Notes: generated by a model from the sequence alone, not told the origin. Numbered from the stretch's first letter, positions 27,642 through 37,892 are shown. The stretch is 64,000 nt of DNA from Desulfobulbaceae bacterium BRH_c16a (GCA_000961725.1 LADS01000002.1:182858-246857); one strand, 5' to 3'. Translations and numbers: made by a program.

Positions 27642-28409
27642 CTACCTGCCGTTTTCCTTATTCTCCCGCATATGCAAAAGCTTCGCCGGGACTCCGGCCA
27701 CCACCGCATAATCGGGAATATCTCTGGTCACCACCGAGCCGGCGCCGACGATTACCCCTCTCCCTATTTTTACCCCGTCCAGAATAACCGCCCCGGCCCC
27801 GATCCAGCTCTTTTCTCCGACGACGATTTCACCGCGGGAATAGACGCCCTGATCCATGATCGCGGGCTCAAGCCGGTTATGACGATACCGCCCGCCGCCG
27901 ATATAACAGTTGCCGGCGATAATGGTCGACGCACCGATAGTTATGCCGGCCACCGAGGAAAAGACGCAGTTACAGCCGACATCGACTCGTTCCTCGAAGA
28001 CAACATACCCGGTTTTCCCTTGAATGACACAATTGCGTGACATAATCACCCCGTCATGAAGCTGCACCCCGATATCGCCACTGCCGCCGGCGTCCAGGAA
28101 GACGTAATCATCAATCGCGACATTGTCACCAAAATCTATGCGGCCGGGATGCCGGACGATGAGCCCGCGTCCAAGAATGAGACCCCGCCCAACCGAGCGA
28201 AACAAAAACCTGGCCAGCGTCTTCCGCACGACATACCCCAGGGCGCCGCCAAGATTGGCACAGAGCAGGACATAAAATTCATAGATGAGCAGGCCGGGAA
28301 ACGAAATATCGCCGGCCGCCTTTTTTTTATACCTGGCAAAGGAGGATTCGCCGGAATGAAGCTGTTCTGCCAGCGGAGTTTTATCGACTTGAGATTCTTT
28401 TGCCGTCAC
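27642..28409 (-). CDS. Hexapeptide-repeat acyltransferase
   Basis: 255 residues from a GTG at 28409 with AGGAGA 8 nt upstream. Left-handed beta-helix repeats fill about 85-240, e.g. VDVGCNCVFSSVAGITIGA, and the closing WIGAGAVILDGVKIGRGVIVGAGSVV and PAKLL are typical of the WcaF/LacA-like acetyltransferases. The N-terminal 50 residues are basic with one hydrophobic stretch. It would acetylate a sugar, probably of an exopolysaccharide or lipopolysaccharide. It follows the membrane protein gene after 11 nt. Confidence 0.85.
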   Translation of the reverse strand: MTAKESQVDKTPLAEQLHSGESSFARYKKKAAGDISFPGLLIYEFYVLLCANLGGALGYVVRKTLARFLFRSVGRGLILGRGLIVRHPGRIDFGDNVAIDDYVFLDAGGSGDIGVQLHDGVIMSRNCVIQGKTGYVVFEERVDVGCNCVFSSVAGITIGASTIIAGNCYIGGGRYRHNRLEPAIMDQGVYSRGEIVVGEKSWIGAGAVILDGVKIGRGVIVGAGSVVTRDIPDYAVVAGVPAKLLHMRENKENGR

Positions 28410-28420
28410 GCCATACTCTC

Positions 28421-30328
28421 CTACTCAAAAATTACCTTGGGGATCCGTATCAATCCCTCAAAGATGAAACTGTAGATTCCCAACATGACCATGGGGGTAA
28501 GAAAAAGGATCAGGAATCGCTGATTCACCACCGCATGATTCCAGCCATAAAGGATACCCAGCATCGGCAGAATGGGGAAGAGATAGCGCCCCTGGGCCTG
28601 AAAATCGACAGCCCAGGAGTGATACAGGGACACCCCGATCAATCCCCCGGCAAGACCGAGGGCAGCGACTGCCAGACCGCTGCCGATCAGTCCACCCCTC
28701 AGGAAAACGGACCCGAAAAAAAACACCAGCAGCGCCACTCCGGACCATCTGACCAGGTCGTAATACCCTTGCGTCCCGGAGATGGTAAAATACCCGTAGA
28801 CCCCGACGGCGGTTTGGAACGACCGCTCGAACCACCGTTCGTTGACGACAACTTCCTGAAGAGTGGTCCCCCGGGCTTTACGGTAGAGCGAAACGTGCTT
28901 CTTATCCAGTTCGGTATTCGGATTATACCAGAGATGGGCGAGTTCCTCCTGCATGCCGACAATTTTTTCCTGACGGTCAAAGCCGTTGACCAGATTATCG
29001 GCGCCCATCCGCAGACCGAGTACGCCAAGGCCAATACAAGTGAGGAGTACCAGTCTCTTGATCGCCTCCTTCTTCTCCCAGTAGAATTCATTGGTCAAAA
29101 AGATTTTCGCGCCAAGACAGAGATAGAAAAAGGCCACGAAGGGATAGTAATTTTTCTTCAGGAGAAAAACAATACCGAGCAGAACGCCGAGAACGATTGC
29201 CCCGGCTACCTTCGCAAACCAGCCTTCTCCTTTAAGATAGCGATGCAGCAGGCTTTCCGGGTCGATCAATTCACAGGCGGCAAGAAAGGCAAAAAACAAG
29301 GCGAAAGCATCGGAGGTGCAGTAACTGAAAAGGTACCAGATCTGTGGCGAGACCATAAACGGCAGGGCAACCATCCGGGCATACCGGTTGCGTACGGTAT
29401 ACAACAGAATCAAGCCGAATAGACAGACATTGAACAATCGAGGGGAGAAATACTCGGGCAGTGTGAAGGCCTGGGCAAATTTTTCGAACTTGCCTGCGAA
29501 CAGATAATACACCTCCCCGTTATTCAGACGCGACACCCCGTAAACACTGTAGGTTTGCCTGATTTCCGGGTCATCGATGAGGGGAGGAAGCCAGTTATCC
29601 TGGTAGTACGATGTTGCCGATGTATGGACATACTCATCCGGATGAGCATTCTCTGTGCTTATCGCGGCCATGACGATAATGAGCATCCAGATACCAAACA
29701 ACAGAACCGGCACGAATCGCAGATCCTTCGCCAGCGGTCCGGCACCATAGATTACACAAAAAACGATGGCGGCGATGGCTATCAGCCGCAACACCAGCCA
29801 ACCGAGATTATCCCCCTGCTTTACCGGGGAAAGCACCAGTTCGAAATGAGGGTCGATGCCGGCCGAATGAACCCGGAGCCCGTCATTGTCGATCCTCGAC
29901 TCTTCGATATCGAATAACGGCACCAGCGTCCTTAATTGCTCCGAAGTCGCCAGGGTCACCGGCGCCCAACCTTCCTGCTGTAAAGCGATTTTCGAAAGTG
30001 TGGCCTCGCCTTTATAGTTGTGGGTATCGATGCGCAATCTGTCTATCTTTTCAATATCAGGCAGGAAAAGTGAGTATTTTTTTCGCTCGGGTGTGGCAAT
30101 TACCAACGCCATGTTTTTTTCCGAATACAGTCGGTCGGCTCCCGCCCAATAGATCTTGAAATCACTCTTCTGCGCCACAGACAGTTCGATTTCGACATAT
30201 GCCCTGTTGACAAAAAAGTGATAATACAATCCGCACATCAGGCAGCCGATGAAAACAACAAACAGCCGTTGCCGCCATCGGCTCATCGATTGATCCGCCA
30301 CCTGTACTTGTTTTTTTTCAACACTCAC
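28421..30328 (-). CDS. Polytopic membrane protein, DUF2142/GT-C-like
   Basis: About 635 residues from GTG 30328; ATG 30296 (AGGTGG upstream) is a possible later start. One N-terminal TM helix, a periplasmic beta-rich region to about residue 190, then some 10-11 TM helices. The motif ENAHPDEYVHTSATSYYQDNW after an early TM helix resembles the acidic DE motif of GT-C glycosyltransferases and DUF2142 proteins. It likely moves or transfers lipid-linked sugar. Start choice is uncertain, but a terminator upstream at 30355-30395 makes an earlier start unlikely. Confidence 0.7.
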   Translation of the reverse strand: MSVEKKQVQVADQSMSRWRQRLFVVFIGCLMCGLYYHFFVNRAYVEIELSVAQKSDFKIYWAGADRLYSEKNMALVIATPERKKYSLFLPDIEKIDRLRIDTHNYKGEATLSKIALQQEGWAPVTLATSEQLRTLVPLFDIEESRIDNDGLRVHSAGIDPHFELVLSPVKQGDNLGWLVLRLIAIAAIVFCVIYGAGPLAKDLRFVPVLLFGIWMLIIVMAAISTENAHPDEYVHTSATSYYQDNWLPPLIDDPEIRQTYSVYGVSRLNNGEVYYLFAGKFEKFAQAFTLPEYFSPRLFNVCLFGLILLYTVRNRYARMVALPFMVSPQIWYLFSYCTSDAFALFFAFLAACELIDPESLLHRYLKGEGWFAKVAGAIVLGVLLGIVFLLKKNYYPFVAFFYLCLGAKIFLTNEFYWEKKEAIKRLVLLTCIGLGVLGLRMGADNLVNGFDRQEKIVGMQEELAHLWYNPNTELDKKHVSLYRKARGTTLQEVVVNERWFERSFQTAVGVYGYFTISGTQGYYDLVRWSGVALLVFFFGSVFLRGGLIGSGLAVAALGLAGGLIGVSLYHSWAVDFQAQGRYLFPILPMLGILYGWNHAVVNQRFLILFLTPMVMLGIYSFIFEGLIRIPKVIFE

Positions 30329-30354
30329 GTAGTGATCCCCGAGGTATTTATTGA

Positions 30355-30395
30355 ACAAAAAAAAATGCGGGAGAGGAAATCTCCCCTGCCCGCAT
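30355..30395 (-). terminator. Rho-independent terminator after the exported 247-aa gene
   Basis: On the minus strand ATGCGGG (30395-30389) pairs with CCCGCAT (30371-30365), with an inner GGGGAG/CTCTCC-type extension, followed by a run of eight to nine T. It lies 35 nt after the stop at 30430. Confidence 0.85.
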
Positions 30396-30429
30396 TCGAA
30401 CGCCTGGCAACACAGCTTGTACAGGAAAA

Positions 30430-31173
30430 TTATTGTTTTGTCAGCACAGTCTCCCATCTGCCGTCTGTGGTTCTGATGGTGATGGTGGTGAAATCTTCAT
30501 TGAGAAATTCGCCGATATAGATCGAACCGGTATCGTTTTTCAACTGCAGGGTATTTGTCCCCTCCGCCAGAATCCAGGTACCCCGTCCCCGTTTATGCTC
30601 ATTATCGCCGGTTACGAAGATATCATATGTATGGCTGCCCACCGTATATAAATCGTACACCCCGCTATACGTTCGCCGGTCCGTCAAACTCCTGGACTGG
30701 GCGTTCCATTTGCCGACCAGAATTTCCGGAGTCGGCAACTTCGGACCGCTGTCGCCGCTCCCGCCGGCAAAGGCCAGAGCTACGCCGACCACGGCTGCTG
30801 CTCCGACCCCAATGCCAACCTTGGTCATTGTCGACCAACCCTCTTCGGCTACTTCAGCCGATCCGGCCGGTACGGTCTTCTTCCTGTCTGCAACATTTCC
30901 GTTTTTTTTCCGCTCTTTGATAACCGGATGTATCTCTTCGACTTCACTGGAATTCGCGGCCACGGATTTTTTGTTCTGACTTACCGCGGTCTTTTTATGA
31001 TCATTCAAGACTACGACCTTTGGAGTCCCCGTCTGCCGTGATGGAGCCAAAACACTTGCCGGCTCCGCCGCCATGGACATGACAGGCACAAGCGGCAGCG
31101 CCGCAAGGCAGACAGAAAGACTCACAACGACAAGCTGTAGCCAAAACGGGTTATAAAGCAATCTTCTCTTCAT
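30430..31173 (-). CDS. Exported or membrane-anchored protein of unknown function
   Basis: 247 residues. A signal peptide (LQLVVVSLSVCLAALPLVPVMSMA), a Lys/Ser/Val-rich linker, a second hydrophobic segment (VGIGVGAAAVVGVALAFAGG) and a C-terminal beta domain with GKWNAQSRSLTDRRTYSGVY and RGRGTWILAEG. That C-terminal part looks like a small lipocalin-like domain. I do not recognise the family. It precedes the polysaccharide-type genes but is separated from them by a terminator. Confidence 0.7.
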   Translation of the reverse strand: MKRRLLYNPFWLQLVVVSLSVCLAALPLVPVMSMAAEPASVLAPSRQTGTPKVVVLNDHKKTAVSQNKKSVAANSSEVEEIHPVIKERKKNGNVADRKKTVPAGSAEVAEEGWSTMTKVGIGVGAAAVVGVALAFAGGSGDSGPKLPTPEILVGKWNAQSRSLTDRRTYSGVYDLYTVGSHTYDIFVTGDNEHKRGRGTWILAEGTNTLQLKNDTGSIYIGEFLNEDFTTITIRTTDGRWETVLTKQ

Positions 31174-31508
31174 CTTCGAATCCGAAACTTCAATTAAAAA
31201 AATAAACTTCCCCTGATAACTGACAAATTTTGTTTACTACACCTTCAGATGGGCCATTGCAACTACTATTTTCGACGACCTGGGGACTTGTTACAGGGGA
31301 TGTTCGACTGCTAAACGGCAATTTGCCAACCAAGGCAATGGGCGTATCCGGCCAGGAGGTTACGCAGTGTAATATTTATTGTTGTAGCCCGTTTGGCATT
31401 GATAGGCTATCTTAACAGGAAGGCAGGTATCGAGCAGATTGAGACGTGTCGCGGGACATCTGCTACCACCACTCATACACCTCAACCTTCAAAACCAAGG
31501 ATGCGCAT
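31174..31508. other. 335-bp intergenic region upstream of enolase
   Basis: Divergent promoter space between the exported unknown gene (minus) and eno (plus). I see no conserved RNA or coding region; the plus-strand open frame back to 31446 has no enolase-like residues. Confidence 0.5.
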
Positions 31509-32780
31509 ATGAAAGACACAATCACAGCTGTACGGGCCATGGAGATACTCGATTCCCGGGGCAACCCGACGGTACGGGTGTTTGTCGAACTGAATGACGG
31601 CACGAAGTCATCGGCATCCGTTCCTTCCGGCGCCAGTACCGGCGAAAACGAAGCGATCGAACTGCGCGACGGCGATAAAGACCGCTATCTCGGCAAGGGC
31701 GTGCTTAAGGCGGTTGCCAATGTAAACAGCATTATCAGCCCGGATATTCTTGGCATGTCTGCAACCCGGCAGGTGGAAATCGACCGCAGAATGCTCGAAC
31801 TTGACGGCACCGACAACAAATCAAAACTCGGCGCCAACGCTATTCTCGGCGTTTCCATGGCGGTAGCCAGAGCTGCCGCTCAATCCACGGGGTTACCCCT
31901 TTATCGCTATCTGGGCGGCACTTCGGCCCGGCGAATTCCCGTTCCGGCCATGAATATCATTAACGGCGGCGCCCACGCCGACAACAGCGTCGACATCCAG
32001 GAATTCATGGCTGTGCCGGTAGGTGCCCCTTCCTTTAGCGAGGGACTTCGCTATGTTGCCGAGACCTTTCATACCCTGAAAGGGTTGCTGAAAGACCGCG
32101 GCATGGCGACAAGCGTCGGCGACGAAGGTGGATTTGCACCTAACCTTGAGAGCAATGAAGCGGTTATGGACATCATTATGCAGGCCATCGAAAAGGCAGG
32201 CTATGTCCCCGGCCAGGATATTGCCATCTCCCTCGACAGCGCCGCCAGCTCATTCTCGACCGATCTGACCAGCGAGTACGACTTGAAACGGTCGGGCGGC
32301 GGCAAGATGAAATCCGCGGACCTCATTGAGATGGGGGCAAAATGGGTGGAAAAATATCCTATCGTCTCCTGGGAAGATCCCCTCGCCGAAAACGACTGGG
32401 AAGGATTTAAAAAATTTACCGAACGGGTCGGCCACAAGATCGATATCGTCGGCGACGATATTTTTGTCACAAATACCCAGTACATTGCCCGCGGTATCGA
32501 AGAGAAGACAGCCAACTCGGTACTTATCAAGCTCAACCAGATCGGCACCGTCTCCGAGAGTATCGACGCCGTGCGGATGTGCCGTGATGCGGGCTGGCGT
32601 TACTTCATCTCCCACCGCTCCGGCGAAACGGAAGACACTTTCCTCGCCGATTTTGCCGTAGCCATGGACGGAGGTCAGCTGAAAACCGGCTCCGCGTCGC
32701 GAAGCGAGCGGATCGCCAAGTACAACCGGCTGCTGGAAATCGAGCTGGAACTGGGCAGTTCCGCACTCTATTTCTGGTAA
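31509..32780 (+). CDS. eno: Enolase (phosphopyruvate hydratase)
   Basis: 423 residues from ATG 31509. Shows the N-terminal [18 protein letters not shown], the substrate loop [12 protein letters not shown], metal ligands in ISLDSAAS (Asp), WEDPLAEND (Glu) and VGDDIF (Asp), and the catalytic SHRSGETED near the C-terminus. It interconverts 2-phosphoglycerate and phosphoenolpyruvate. It stands alone, with a strong hairpin after the stop. Confidence 0.98.
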   Translation: MKDTITAVRAMEILDSRGNPTVRVFVELNDGTKSSASVPSGASTGENEAIELRDGDKDRYLGKGVLKAVANVNSIISPDILGMSATRQVEIDRRMLELDGTDNKSKLGANAILGVSMAVARAAAQSTGLPLYRYLGGTSARRIPVPAMNIINGGAHADNSVDIQEFMAVPVGAPSFSEGLRYVAETFHTLKGLLKDRGMATSVGDEGGFAPNLESNEAVMDIIMQAIEKAGYVPGQDIAISLDSAASSFSTDLTSEYDLKRSGGGKMKSADLIEMGAKWVEKYPIVSWEDPLAENDWEGFKKFTERVGHKIDIVGDDIFVTNTQYIARGIEEKTANSVLIKLNQIGTVSESIDAVRMCRDAGWRYFISHRSGETEDTFLADFAVAMDGGQLKTGSASRSERIAKYNRLLEIELELGSSALYFW

Positions 32781-32795
32781 AGCTCAATGAATAAA

Positions 32796-32822
32796 GCCGC
32801 CTGCTCAATCCGAGCAGGCGGC
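32796..32822 (+). terminator. Hairpin after enolase
   Basis: GCCGCCTGCTC (32796-32806) and its perfect complement (32812-32822) flank a 5-nt loop, 16 nt after the eno stop. There is no T-tract, so it may stabilise the mRNA end or act with other factors. Confidence 0.65.
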
Positions 32823-32831
32823 ATAACAGCC

Positions 32832-33074
32832 ATGCTCATACATCCCATCGGAGTCATTCACACACCGTTTTATTCACTCGATATCAAGCCATACATCACC
32901 GCCTTCGACACCGTACCGCACAGTTGATCGGGCTGGCTGAAGGCTTCGCCTGAAGACGTTTCGAAGATGTTTCAGCAGGCAGCGCACCTATTTGCGAATT
33001 ATTCTCAAAAAAGCAGCAGTCCCGCATTGACAGACATGTCATTCACATCCATTTTATTATATAATATCGGATAG
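32832..33074 (+). pseudogene. tsaA (UPF0066 tRNA methyltransferase) remnant with internal deletion
   Basis: From ATG 32832 the frame reads LIHPIGVIHTPFYS, the TsaA/TrmO N-terminus, directly joined to LDIKPYITAFDTVPHS, which in that family lies near the C-terminus of the domain; roughly 80-100 residues are missing between. A TGA at 32925-32927 interrupts the frame, which then continues (SGWLKASPEDVSKMF) to TAG 33072-33074. The TGA is not at a known Cys position, so I read it as a nonsense mutation. Confidence 0.6.
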
Positions 33075-33114
33075 CAGGAGATTTCCCGACCTTAACCTTG
33101 CAGGAGTTGCAGAG

Positions 33115-33294
33115 ATGGCTGTATCACAAAAAGAACAACCGGATCCTCGTCGAGTTGCGGTTTTGCGCTCACTGCCGCTTGAGGTAAAAGAGCAAATTAC
33201 CGGAGAGGAAGCGGAGGCGTTCATGTATAACCGCGAACTGCCCGACTCGCTCCTGGAAAAGCTGAAGGATTATCTCACTGAAGATGAGCAGTAA
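33115..33294 (+). CDS. Small acidic hypothetical protein (59 aa)
   Basis: ATG 33115 with CAGGAG upstream; ends TAA 33292-33294. The sequence begins MAVSQKEQPDPRRVAVLRSL and has LPLEVKEQITGEEAEAFMYN and LLEKLKDYLTEDEQ, a predicted all-helical protein. A TATAAT at 33060-33065 could serve as its -10. I recognise no family, but codon use looks coding. Confidence 0.65.
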   Translation: MAVSQKEQPDPRRVAVLRSLPLEVKEQITGEEAEAFMYNRELPDSLLEKLKDYLTEDEQ

Positions 33295-33342
33295 GAAAAT
33301 CGTCACCTCCGTTCACCCCCACCCATGCAAAAGGAGAAATAC

Positions 33343-33516
33343 ATGACAGACCAAAAGCGTACCCCATGTCCAACCTGCCAAGGTAAAAAAGTCATTGAAG
33401 GAATATGCGAAGTAAGCTCGGAATGGCGAGGCACCAAGGACGACCTTGCCGACGATACGCAGTGTACTCCCGACCAGACATGTCCTACCTGTAAAGGCAA
33501 AGGTTACGAAGAGTAA
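33343..33516 (+). CDS. Small zinc-ribbon protein with two CxxC motifs
   Basis: 57 residues from ATG 33343, with AAAGGAG 7 nt upstream. It has TPCPTCQGKKVIEG near the start and TCPTCKGKGYEE at the end, DnaJ-type CxxCxGxG knuckles that should form one zinc site. A chaperone-like or nucleic-acid role is possible but not shown. Confidence 0.72.
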   Translation: MTDQKRTPCPTCQGKKVIEGICEVSSEWRGTKDDLADDTQCTPDQTCPTCKGKGYEE

Positions 33517-33527
33517 CTCCTTCACAA

Positions 33528-33570
33528 GCCGATCCGTTCATCAAGTCATTGCACTTGTGGACGGATCGGC
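33528..33570 (+). terminator. Hairpin after the zinc-ribbon gene
   Basis: GCCGATCCGT (33528-33537) pairs with ACGGATCGGC (33561-33570), 11 nt after the stop, followed by GCTTTCCTC. A short inner AAGT/ACTT pairing tightens the loop. Confidence 0.65.
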
Positions 33571-33742
33571 GCTTTCCTCATCCCCCTCCAGCCTGCCGAT
33601 ACTTAAGGTGGTGTTTTCTTGAATACCTTCCGGTTTTTGTTTATTCTCATCTCTTCACCAAAAGCATCGGAGCCTTTTCACTGTCGGAGCCAAACAGCCA
33701 TGACAGTTGAGCATCACCAGTCTCGTCCGGGAGAAAGAAAGC

Positions 33743-34147
33743 ATGAGAGTGATTCAGGAATTCAAGGAATTTGCGATTAAGGGAAATGTCGTCGACATGG
33801 CTGTCGGTATTATAATCGGCGCAGCATTCGGAAAAATTGTTTCTTCCTTTGTGGGGGATGTGATCATGCCTCCCATAGGAGTACTATTGGGGGGCGTGGA
33901 TTTCACCAATCTGGCGCTCACTGTAAAAGAAGCATCCGGTGATCTTCCTGCTGTAGTCATCGGTTACGGCAAGTTCCTCCAGACGGTGATAGATTTTACT
34001 ATTATCGCCCTTGCCGTTTTTATCGGGGTAAAATTCATCAATACCCTCAAGAAGAAGGAGGAAGAGGCGCCAAAGGCACCTCCAGCCCCATCCACTCAGG
34101 AAGTCCTGCTTATGGAAATCCGGGATATACTGAAGGAGCGCAACTAA
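33743..34147 (+). CDS. mscL: Large-conductance mechanosensitive channel MscL
   Basis: 134 residues from ATG 33743 (GAGAAAGAAAGC upstream). Begins [20 protein letters not shown], with TM1 [24 protein letters not shown] containing the pore glycines, TM2 near 75-100, and the cytoplasmic bundle [13 protein letters not shown]. It releases solutes on hypo-osmotic shock. Confidence 0.97.
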   Translation: MRVIQEFKEFAIKGNVVDMAVGIIIGAAFGKIVSSFVGDVIMPPIGVLLGGVDFTNLALTVKEASGDLPAVVIGYGKFLQTVIDFTIIALAVFIGVKFINTLKKKEEEAPKAPPAPSTQEVLLMEIRDILKERN

Positions 34148-34194
34148 GATTGCCGTGCGAATCAACCAAGACGGAGGAACCCGTTCATTTACTC

Positions 34195-34228
34195 CGGACG
34201 GTTCAGGCAAAAAACGCTGAACCGTCCG
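34195..34228 (+). terminator. Bidirectional terminator between mscL and the aldolase-like gene
   Basis: Twelve-bp perfect stem CGGACGGTTCAG (34195-34206) with its complement (34217-34228), loop of 10 nt containing six A. It lies between two converging genes. Confidence 0.75.
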
Positions 34229-34234
34229 ATGTCA

Positions 34235-35185
34235 TTAAACCGACCCGACAACATTGCATATTGTATCGTAGTACTCCAGGATATTATCTTTATTATCGGA
34301 TTCCATTACGGCCATGGCGGTTCGGGGATGCTGGTTCATTGTGCCGGTGACCATATAGGGAATAGAGTAACCCCAGTCGATTTTCTTGCTCCACGGAAAG
34401 ATCTCCTCTTCAATACATTGAATGATCGGTCGAACCCGAAATTTAGGGTTTTTCAAAAATGAAAGGAGCAGCTCCAAAGGACAGTTGCCGGCACCGCGGC
34501 CTATTCCATAGAGCGTGGCATCGAGATAATTCACACCATTGATTATCGCCGAGATGGTGTTGGCAAAGGCCAGCTGCTGGTTATTGTGGAAATGGGCGCC
34601 GATAATCTTTCCGGGCAGCCGTTCCATATATTTCTGCGCCAGGGTATCGATATCTTCGGAGTAGAAAGCTCCGAATGAATCTACCAGATAAATCACAGGT
34701 ACTTTGCTTTTATTGAGGTCTTCAAGACATTCATTGAGTTCGCGCAGTCCTACTGTCGAAACCGCCATAAGATTAATGGTCGTCTCATAGCCCTTCTCCT
34801 GACAATGGTGGGCAAGAGCGATGGCAGAGTCGACCTGATGGACATAGCAGGCAATCCGGATCATATCGAGAGAGCTGTCGTTCGCCGCAGGTATATCACG
34901 CTCTTCTATTCTGCCGATATCGGCCATGGCCGAGAGTTTTATCTTTTTTTCGCCATCGCCGACTATCTTTTTGAGATCTCTCTCCTGACAAAACTTCCAG
35001 GGGCCGAACTTTTTTGCATCGAAGGCATCCTGAGAACTGAGATAGCCGATTTCCATATAATCCACTCCGGCATCGGCCAGGGCGTTATAGACATTTCGAA
35101 CGAATTTTTCGCTGAACTGCCATTGATTCATCAATCCGCCGTCCCGGACTGTACAATCGATAACCTTGATTTCTTCTTTGAACAT
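34235..35185 (-). CDS. HMG-CoA lyase-like/DRE-TIM metallolyase-family enzyme
   Basis: 316 residues. TIM-barrel signature KVIDCTVRDGGLMNQW (the DRE-type metal and catalytic motif), YMEIGYLS, VYLVDSFGAF-type strand and GAHFHNNQQLAFAN with two metal-binding His, then GRGAGNCPLE. This matches the 4-hydroxy-2-oxovalerate aldolase/HMG-CoA lyase fold. In many deposits close relatives are called aldolase catalytic-domain proteins; the true substrate is unknown. No pathway neighbours help. Confidence 0.82.
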   Translation of the reverse strand: MFKEEIKVIDCTVRDGGLMNQWQFSEKFVRNVYNALADAGVDYMEIGYLSSQDAFDAKKFGPWKFCQERDLKKIVGDGEKKIKLSAMADIGRIEERDIPAANDSSLDMIRIACYVHQVDSAIALAHHCQEKGYETTINLMAVSTVGLRELNECLEDLNKSKVPVIYLVDSFGAFYSEDIDTLAQKYMERLPGKIIGAHFHNNQQLAFANTISAIINGVNYLDATLYGIGRGAGNCPLELLLSFLKNPKFRVRPIIQCIEEEIFPWSKKIDWGYSIPYMVTGTMNQHPRTAMAVMESDNKDNILEYYDTICNVVGSV

Positions 35186-35586
35186 TTGACGCTCCTGTTT
35201 TCTTGATGATTCTGCTCTTCCGGTTGGAGACAGCTGGAAGAGGATCTTTGGTTTGATCGGCTTCTACATTGTTGTTCGTTTCATGAAAATGCACTATCTA
35301 ACAGGAAAATTAGGAATTTTCAATATTTCGCCGAACGTATACTTGGTCAAAAGATTATTTTAGAAAATTTTATGAATATAATTACCAGTTCTTCAGTTTT
35401 TTCGACGGTTTCTTGTGTCCGCTCCACTGATTCAATTATTTTTTTGAACAAATACTCAATCCCTGAAGTTCTCGGCGGAAAATTCATTTTTCATTTGCTT
35501 TCGGGATATCTTTCCCCTACTCTCAAAAGACCTGGAAGTTCCATTAAGAAAGCACCTTTTAATGAGTCTCAACGTCAACTGCCCGC
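35186..35586. other. 400-bp AT-rich region upstream of the hybrid kinase
   Basis: Divergent promoter space, noticeably A+T-rich around 35300-35400. An open frame at 35372-35590 (72 codons) has no recognisable features and overlaps the kinase start, so I do not call it. I see no RNA gene. Confidence 0.5.
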
Positions 35587-37851
35587 ATGATACGAACTTA
35601 CGCCAGGAACTACCCTTTACTGACCAGGACTGTTTTGTACGTTTTCTGCGTTGTAGCCCTGGTAAGTTTCGTAAGCTCCGGAATCCAGCTTTATTTCACC
35701 TTCCAACTTGAAAAACAGCACATCGTCTCGACGCTGGACAGCCTGCAGACCAATCAGGTCGAGACACTTGCCAATCACCTCTGGAATATGGATACAAGAG
35801 CAATGGAGATTCAGCTCCGGGGAATTCTTGAAAACCCGGATATCGTCTTTATCGAAATGGTCAGTGAACAGAATGAGAATCAGGTTTTCGGCACCAAACC
35901 GAAGCAGAATGAAGATCTGATTTTCCGCCGTTATCCTTTGCAACGAATTGGCGATACAACCAGCGATCTCGGCTCAATAACCTTTACCGCGACGACTGCG
36001 AACGTTAAGAACAAACTGATCTATACCACCTCAAGAGCGCTTGCAACCCAACTCCTGATCCTGTTCATTACCTGCTTTGCCATTCTTTTTCTCTTTATCC
36101 GGCTTTTCAACCGGCACATCAACAGAATCGTGCAATACACCGAGACTCTTCGGGTGGGCAGGCTGGATCAGCCTCTTACCCTCTCCAGAACGGAAAAGAG
36201 CAGTTCCAGGCCGGATGAACTGATGCATATCGTCAATGCCCTTAACGGCATGCGGGAAAGACTGCAGTCGGAGATCAAAATCCAGCAGCAGACAGAAAAA
36301 GATCTTACCGAAGAAAAATTGTTCTCCGATACCATTATCAACAGCCTTCCGGGCCTGTTGTTTGTCATGAATAATCAACTGCAGCCGATTCGCTGCAATA
36401 AACTATTCCTGGAAAAACTCCAGCTCACTGCCGACCGGCTTAACAGCCTCGATATCTCCTCGCGTATCGCACCGCAAGACTTGGAGAAAGTGGAAAAAGC
36501 CCTCGCCCGAGTCCTGCAGAGCGGCATACCTCTTTCCCTGGAAGTGCTCCTCATCAACAATGCGGGCAAACACGTCCCTTACCTGTTTACCATCTCCCGG
36601 CTGATCCTCGACAAGGCCCCCCTGATTATCGGTATCGGCAGCGATCTCAGTGAACAGAAACGCATCGAGGGTCAACTTCAGCAGGCTCAGAAAATGGAGG
36701 CGATCGGTACGCTTGCAGGTGGTATTGCCCACGATTTCAACAATATCCTTTCTGCCCTGATGGGCTTTACCCAGTTGGCGGCACTGGCCACACAGGGCGA
36801 CGAGAAGGTGCAGAGATATCTCGGAGAAATAAGCAAAGCTTCTCTGCGCGCCAAAGATCTGGTTACGCAGATCCTTTCCTTCAGCCGAAAGACGGAGACG
36901 GAAAAAATATCCCTCCAGGTGAAACCGATCGTCAAAGAGGCCCTCAAACTGTTACGCTCCTCCATCCCTTCTTCCATTGAAATTCGCCGGAATCTGGAGT
37001 CGGACAAAGCGGTGATTGCCGATACCACTGAAATCCACCAGATCATGATGAATCTCTGCACCAACGCCTATCATGCCATGCAGGAGACGGGAGGTATCCT
37101 GTCCGTCAATCTTACCGATCGGCTTGTAACCGAGCATGATTTTTTCCCGGATATAAGGATGTCTCCAGGAGCATACCTTCATTTGGAAATAAGTGACACC
37201 GGAACGGGGATGAACGAAGAAACACGACAGAAAATCTTCGAGCCATATTTTACCACCAAGGATGTCGGTACCGGGACCGGTCTCGGCCTTGCTGTCGTCC
37301 ATGCCATTGTCGATAAGTATCAAGGCTACATCTATGTCTACAGTGTTCCGGGCGAGGGCAGCTCTTTCAACATCTTCCTGCCGGTAACCGAGGCGGAATG
37401 CCATGCTCGGAAAAAGGCTTCCGGCCCTCCTCCCTGGAAGGATTTATGCGGCAGGGAAAAGATCATGGTGGTTGATGACGACAGAAACATCCTTCGGTAT
37501 TTCGAAGAGATGCTTGTCCATTACGGCTACGCTGTGACATCATTCGCCGATGGCCGACTGGCCCTTCAGCATTTTCGAAACAGTCCCGACGATTTCGATC
37601 TGATTATCACCGACCTGACAATGCCGAACATTACCGGGGATAAACTTGGCATCGCCATGCTGGAAATCAGAAAGGATCTTCCGATTATCATCAGTTCGGG
37701 CTTCAGCCCTCATCTCAGCAGCCGGTATTTCCGCGACCAGGGGTTTATCGATTTCTTTCAGAAACCGGTAAACAGTATGCGCCTTCTCATTCGTATGAGG
37801 GAGATCTTCGCCCGCCGCGGAAGTATTTTGTCAATCTCAATGAACTCGTAG
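35587..37851 (+). CDS. Hybrid sensor histidine kinase with PAS domain and receiver
   Basis: 754 residues. TM1 at about 13-35 and TM2 at about 155-178 flank a periplasmic sensor; HAMP-like region to about 235; PAS domain about 250-365; HisKA with His382 in [11 protein letters not shown]; ATPase domain with [19 protein letters not shown] and [16 protein letters not shown]; receiver from about 624 with MVVDDD and phospho-acceptor Asp near 675 (LIITDLTMP). The phosphorelay output partner is not in the window. The signal is unknown. Confidence 0.93.
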   Translation: MIRTYARNYPLLTRTVLYVFCVVALVSFVSSGIQLYFTFQLEKQHIVSTLDSLQTNQVETLANHLWNMDTRAMEIQLRGILENPDIVFIEMVSEQNENQVFGTKPKQNEDLIFRRYPLQRIGDTTSDLGSITFTATTANVKNKLIYTTSRALATQLLILFITCFAILFLFIRLFNRHINRIVQYTETLRVGRLDQPLTLSRTEKSSSRPDELMHIVNALNGMRERLQSEIKIQQQTEKDLTEEKLFSDTIINSLPGLLFVMNNQLQPIRCNKLFLEKLQLTADRLNSLDISSRIAPQDLEKVEKALARVLQSGIPLSLEVLLINNAGKHVPYLFTISRLILDKAPLIIGIGSDLSEQKRIEGQLQQAQKMEAIGTLAGGIAHDFNNILSALMGFTQLAALATQGDEKVQRYLGEISKASLRAKDLVTQILSFSRKTETEKISLQVKPIVKEALKLLRSSIPSSIEIRRNLESDKAVIADTTEIHQIMMNLCTNAYHAMQETGGILSVNLTDRLVTEHDFFPDIRMSPGAYLHLEISDTGTGMNEETRQKIFEPYFTTKDVGTGTGLGLAVVHAIVDKYQGYIYVYSVPGEGSSFNIFLPVTEAECHARKKASGPPPWKDLCGREKIMVVDDDRNILRYFEEMLVHYGYAVTSFADGRLALQHFRNSPDDFDLIITDLTMPNITGDKLGIAMLEIRKDLPIIISSGFSPHLSSRYFRDQGFIDFFQKPVNSMRLLIRMREIFARRGSILSISMNS

Positions 37852-37892
37852 CTACGAAAGCAGCATTTTCTTCTATAAAAAATGGAAACTCC

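Noticed and set aside
32925..32927. TGA in the tsaA remnant as a third selenocysteine
   Set aside because: No Cys is expected there in the family and the gene has a large internal deletion; it is better read as a nonsense mutation.
35372..35590. 72-codon plus-strand frame before the hybrid kinase
   Set aside because: Ser/Phe-rich AT-driven frame overlapping the kinase start, without ribosome-binding site or family.
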